Below are positions 63,651-64,000 of a stretch of DNA of 64,000 nucleotides, piece after piece (within the stretch, counting starts at the first letter, position 1; every line of letters starts with the position of its first letter). The position numbers and the translations under genes were made by a program. Origin of the DNA: Zygnema cylindricum (lineage: Eukaryota > Streptophyta > Zygnematophyceae > Zygnematales > Zygnemataceae); assembly GCA_037447655.1 (NCBI GenBank), contig JBBHKE010000145.1, positions 1-64,000 of the forward strand, in the 5' to 3' direction. A model generated the notes under the pieces. It worked only from the letters and a program-made list of their open reading frames with translations, did not search any database and was not told where the DNA came from.

Positions 63651-63669
63651 AAAACTACTATACCTAGTT

Positions 63670-64000
63670 TGTTGTCCTTGGCCTATTTCAGCCATGGATG
63701 ACTCACGGAAAACACCCACAGACTACCCCAAAACAGCTGTGTTTCAGACAACCCAGATTACTCCACAATATACAAAAGTACCTCAAACTACATCAGTATG
63801 CTGTATGTACTAGACACTATAACCTCCCAAAGTTACAGCTTGATCCACAAATGAATCCAAAAGATATGAGCTCCAGAGTTTCCCAAAAACAGCTGACAGC
63901 TTATCAAACTAACCAATTAAATCTCTCACAGAATTCTACAGAAACAGCAGAACAGAATGAAACTATACAACCATATAATTTCTATATCATAGAACATACA
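63670..64000 (+). mobile_element. Family-C LTR, right end outside the window
   Basis: It starts TGTTGTCCTTGGCC, like the solo LTR-C (TGTTGTTCATAGCC). The shared ACAGACTACCCCAAAACAGC block lies at about 63718-63737. Whether an internal region follows is unknown. Confidence 0.7.

Overview
The window is nuclear DNA from a streptophyte (a land plant or charophyte alga) with a large, repeat-rich genome. This rests on split genes with GT..AG introns, a secreted protein with an extensin-like tail, a leucine-rich-repeat (LRR) gene built of 72-nt exons, plant-type Ty1/Copia and Ty3/Gypsy elements, and primer-binding sites that match plant initiator tRNA-Met. No bacterial operons, rRNA or CRISPR arrays are present. 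A precise species cannot be read from the sequence.

Left third (1-13.2 kb): nested Copia debris. A family-A LTR (1-696) sits in the gag of a minus-strand family-A element (697-2366). That element lies in the RT/RNase H part of a minus-strand family-B Copia (2367-about 7940), which itself carries a solo LTR of a third family, C (4467-5605). A family-A RT/RNase H fragment (7941-9587) and a 417-bp inverted-repeat element (9697-10113) follow. Then comes a three-exon host gene (12085-12947), here called ELP1, with an early stop.

13.2-24.0 kb holds the most notable feature: a decayed minus-strand Ty3/Gypsy element whose polyprotein reads gag, protease, DNA cytosine-5 methyltransferase, reverse transcriptase, RNase H, integrase. 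The methyltransferase shares one frame with the protease before it and the RT after it, and its catalytic Pro-Cys is retained.

24.0-43.4 kb: two larger family-A Copia elements (A3 minus, A4 plus) and an internally deleted, gag-retaining derivative (40516-43406). A3 and A4 are inserted in exons of further ELP copies. Family-A elements share three traits: a primer site complementary to the anticodon arm of initiator tRNA-Met, with the gag ATG lying on the anticodon; a tRNA-like block on the antisense strand of the LTR; and a hairpin with a conserved loop near the LTR start.

43.4-49.4 kb: the intact ELP copy (ELP2, minus, 45340-46460), an exact 88-bp-period minisatellite (47847-48432) related to the end of LTR-C, a Copia fragment and an inverted-repeat element.

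49.4-64 kb: an LRR receptor-like gene on the plus strand (start 50015), with signal peptide, LRRNT-like segment, single-LRR exons and a C-terminal EGF-like exon. Its first intron holds a 1.3-kb inverted-repeat element, and a complete 6.1-kb family-B Copia (54468-60594, 5-bp target duplication) splits an intron between LRR exons. A family-C LTR begins at 63670 and runs off the window.

Nearly all transposon reading frames carry stops or frameshifts and are called pseudogenes. ELP2 is the only complete-looking host gene; the LRR gene has at least one in-frame stop and weak acceptors.
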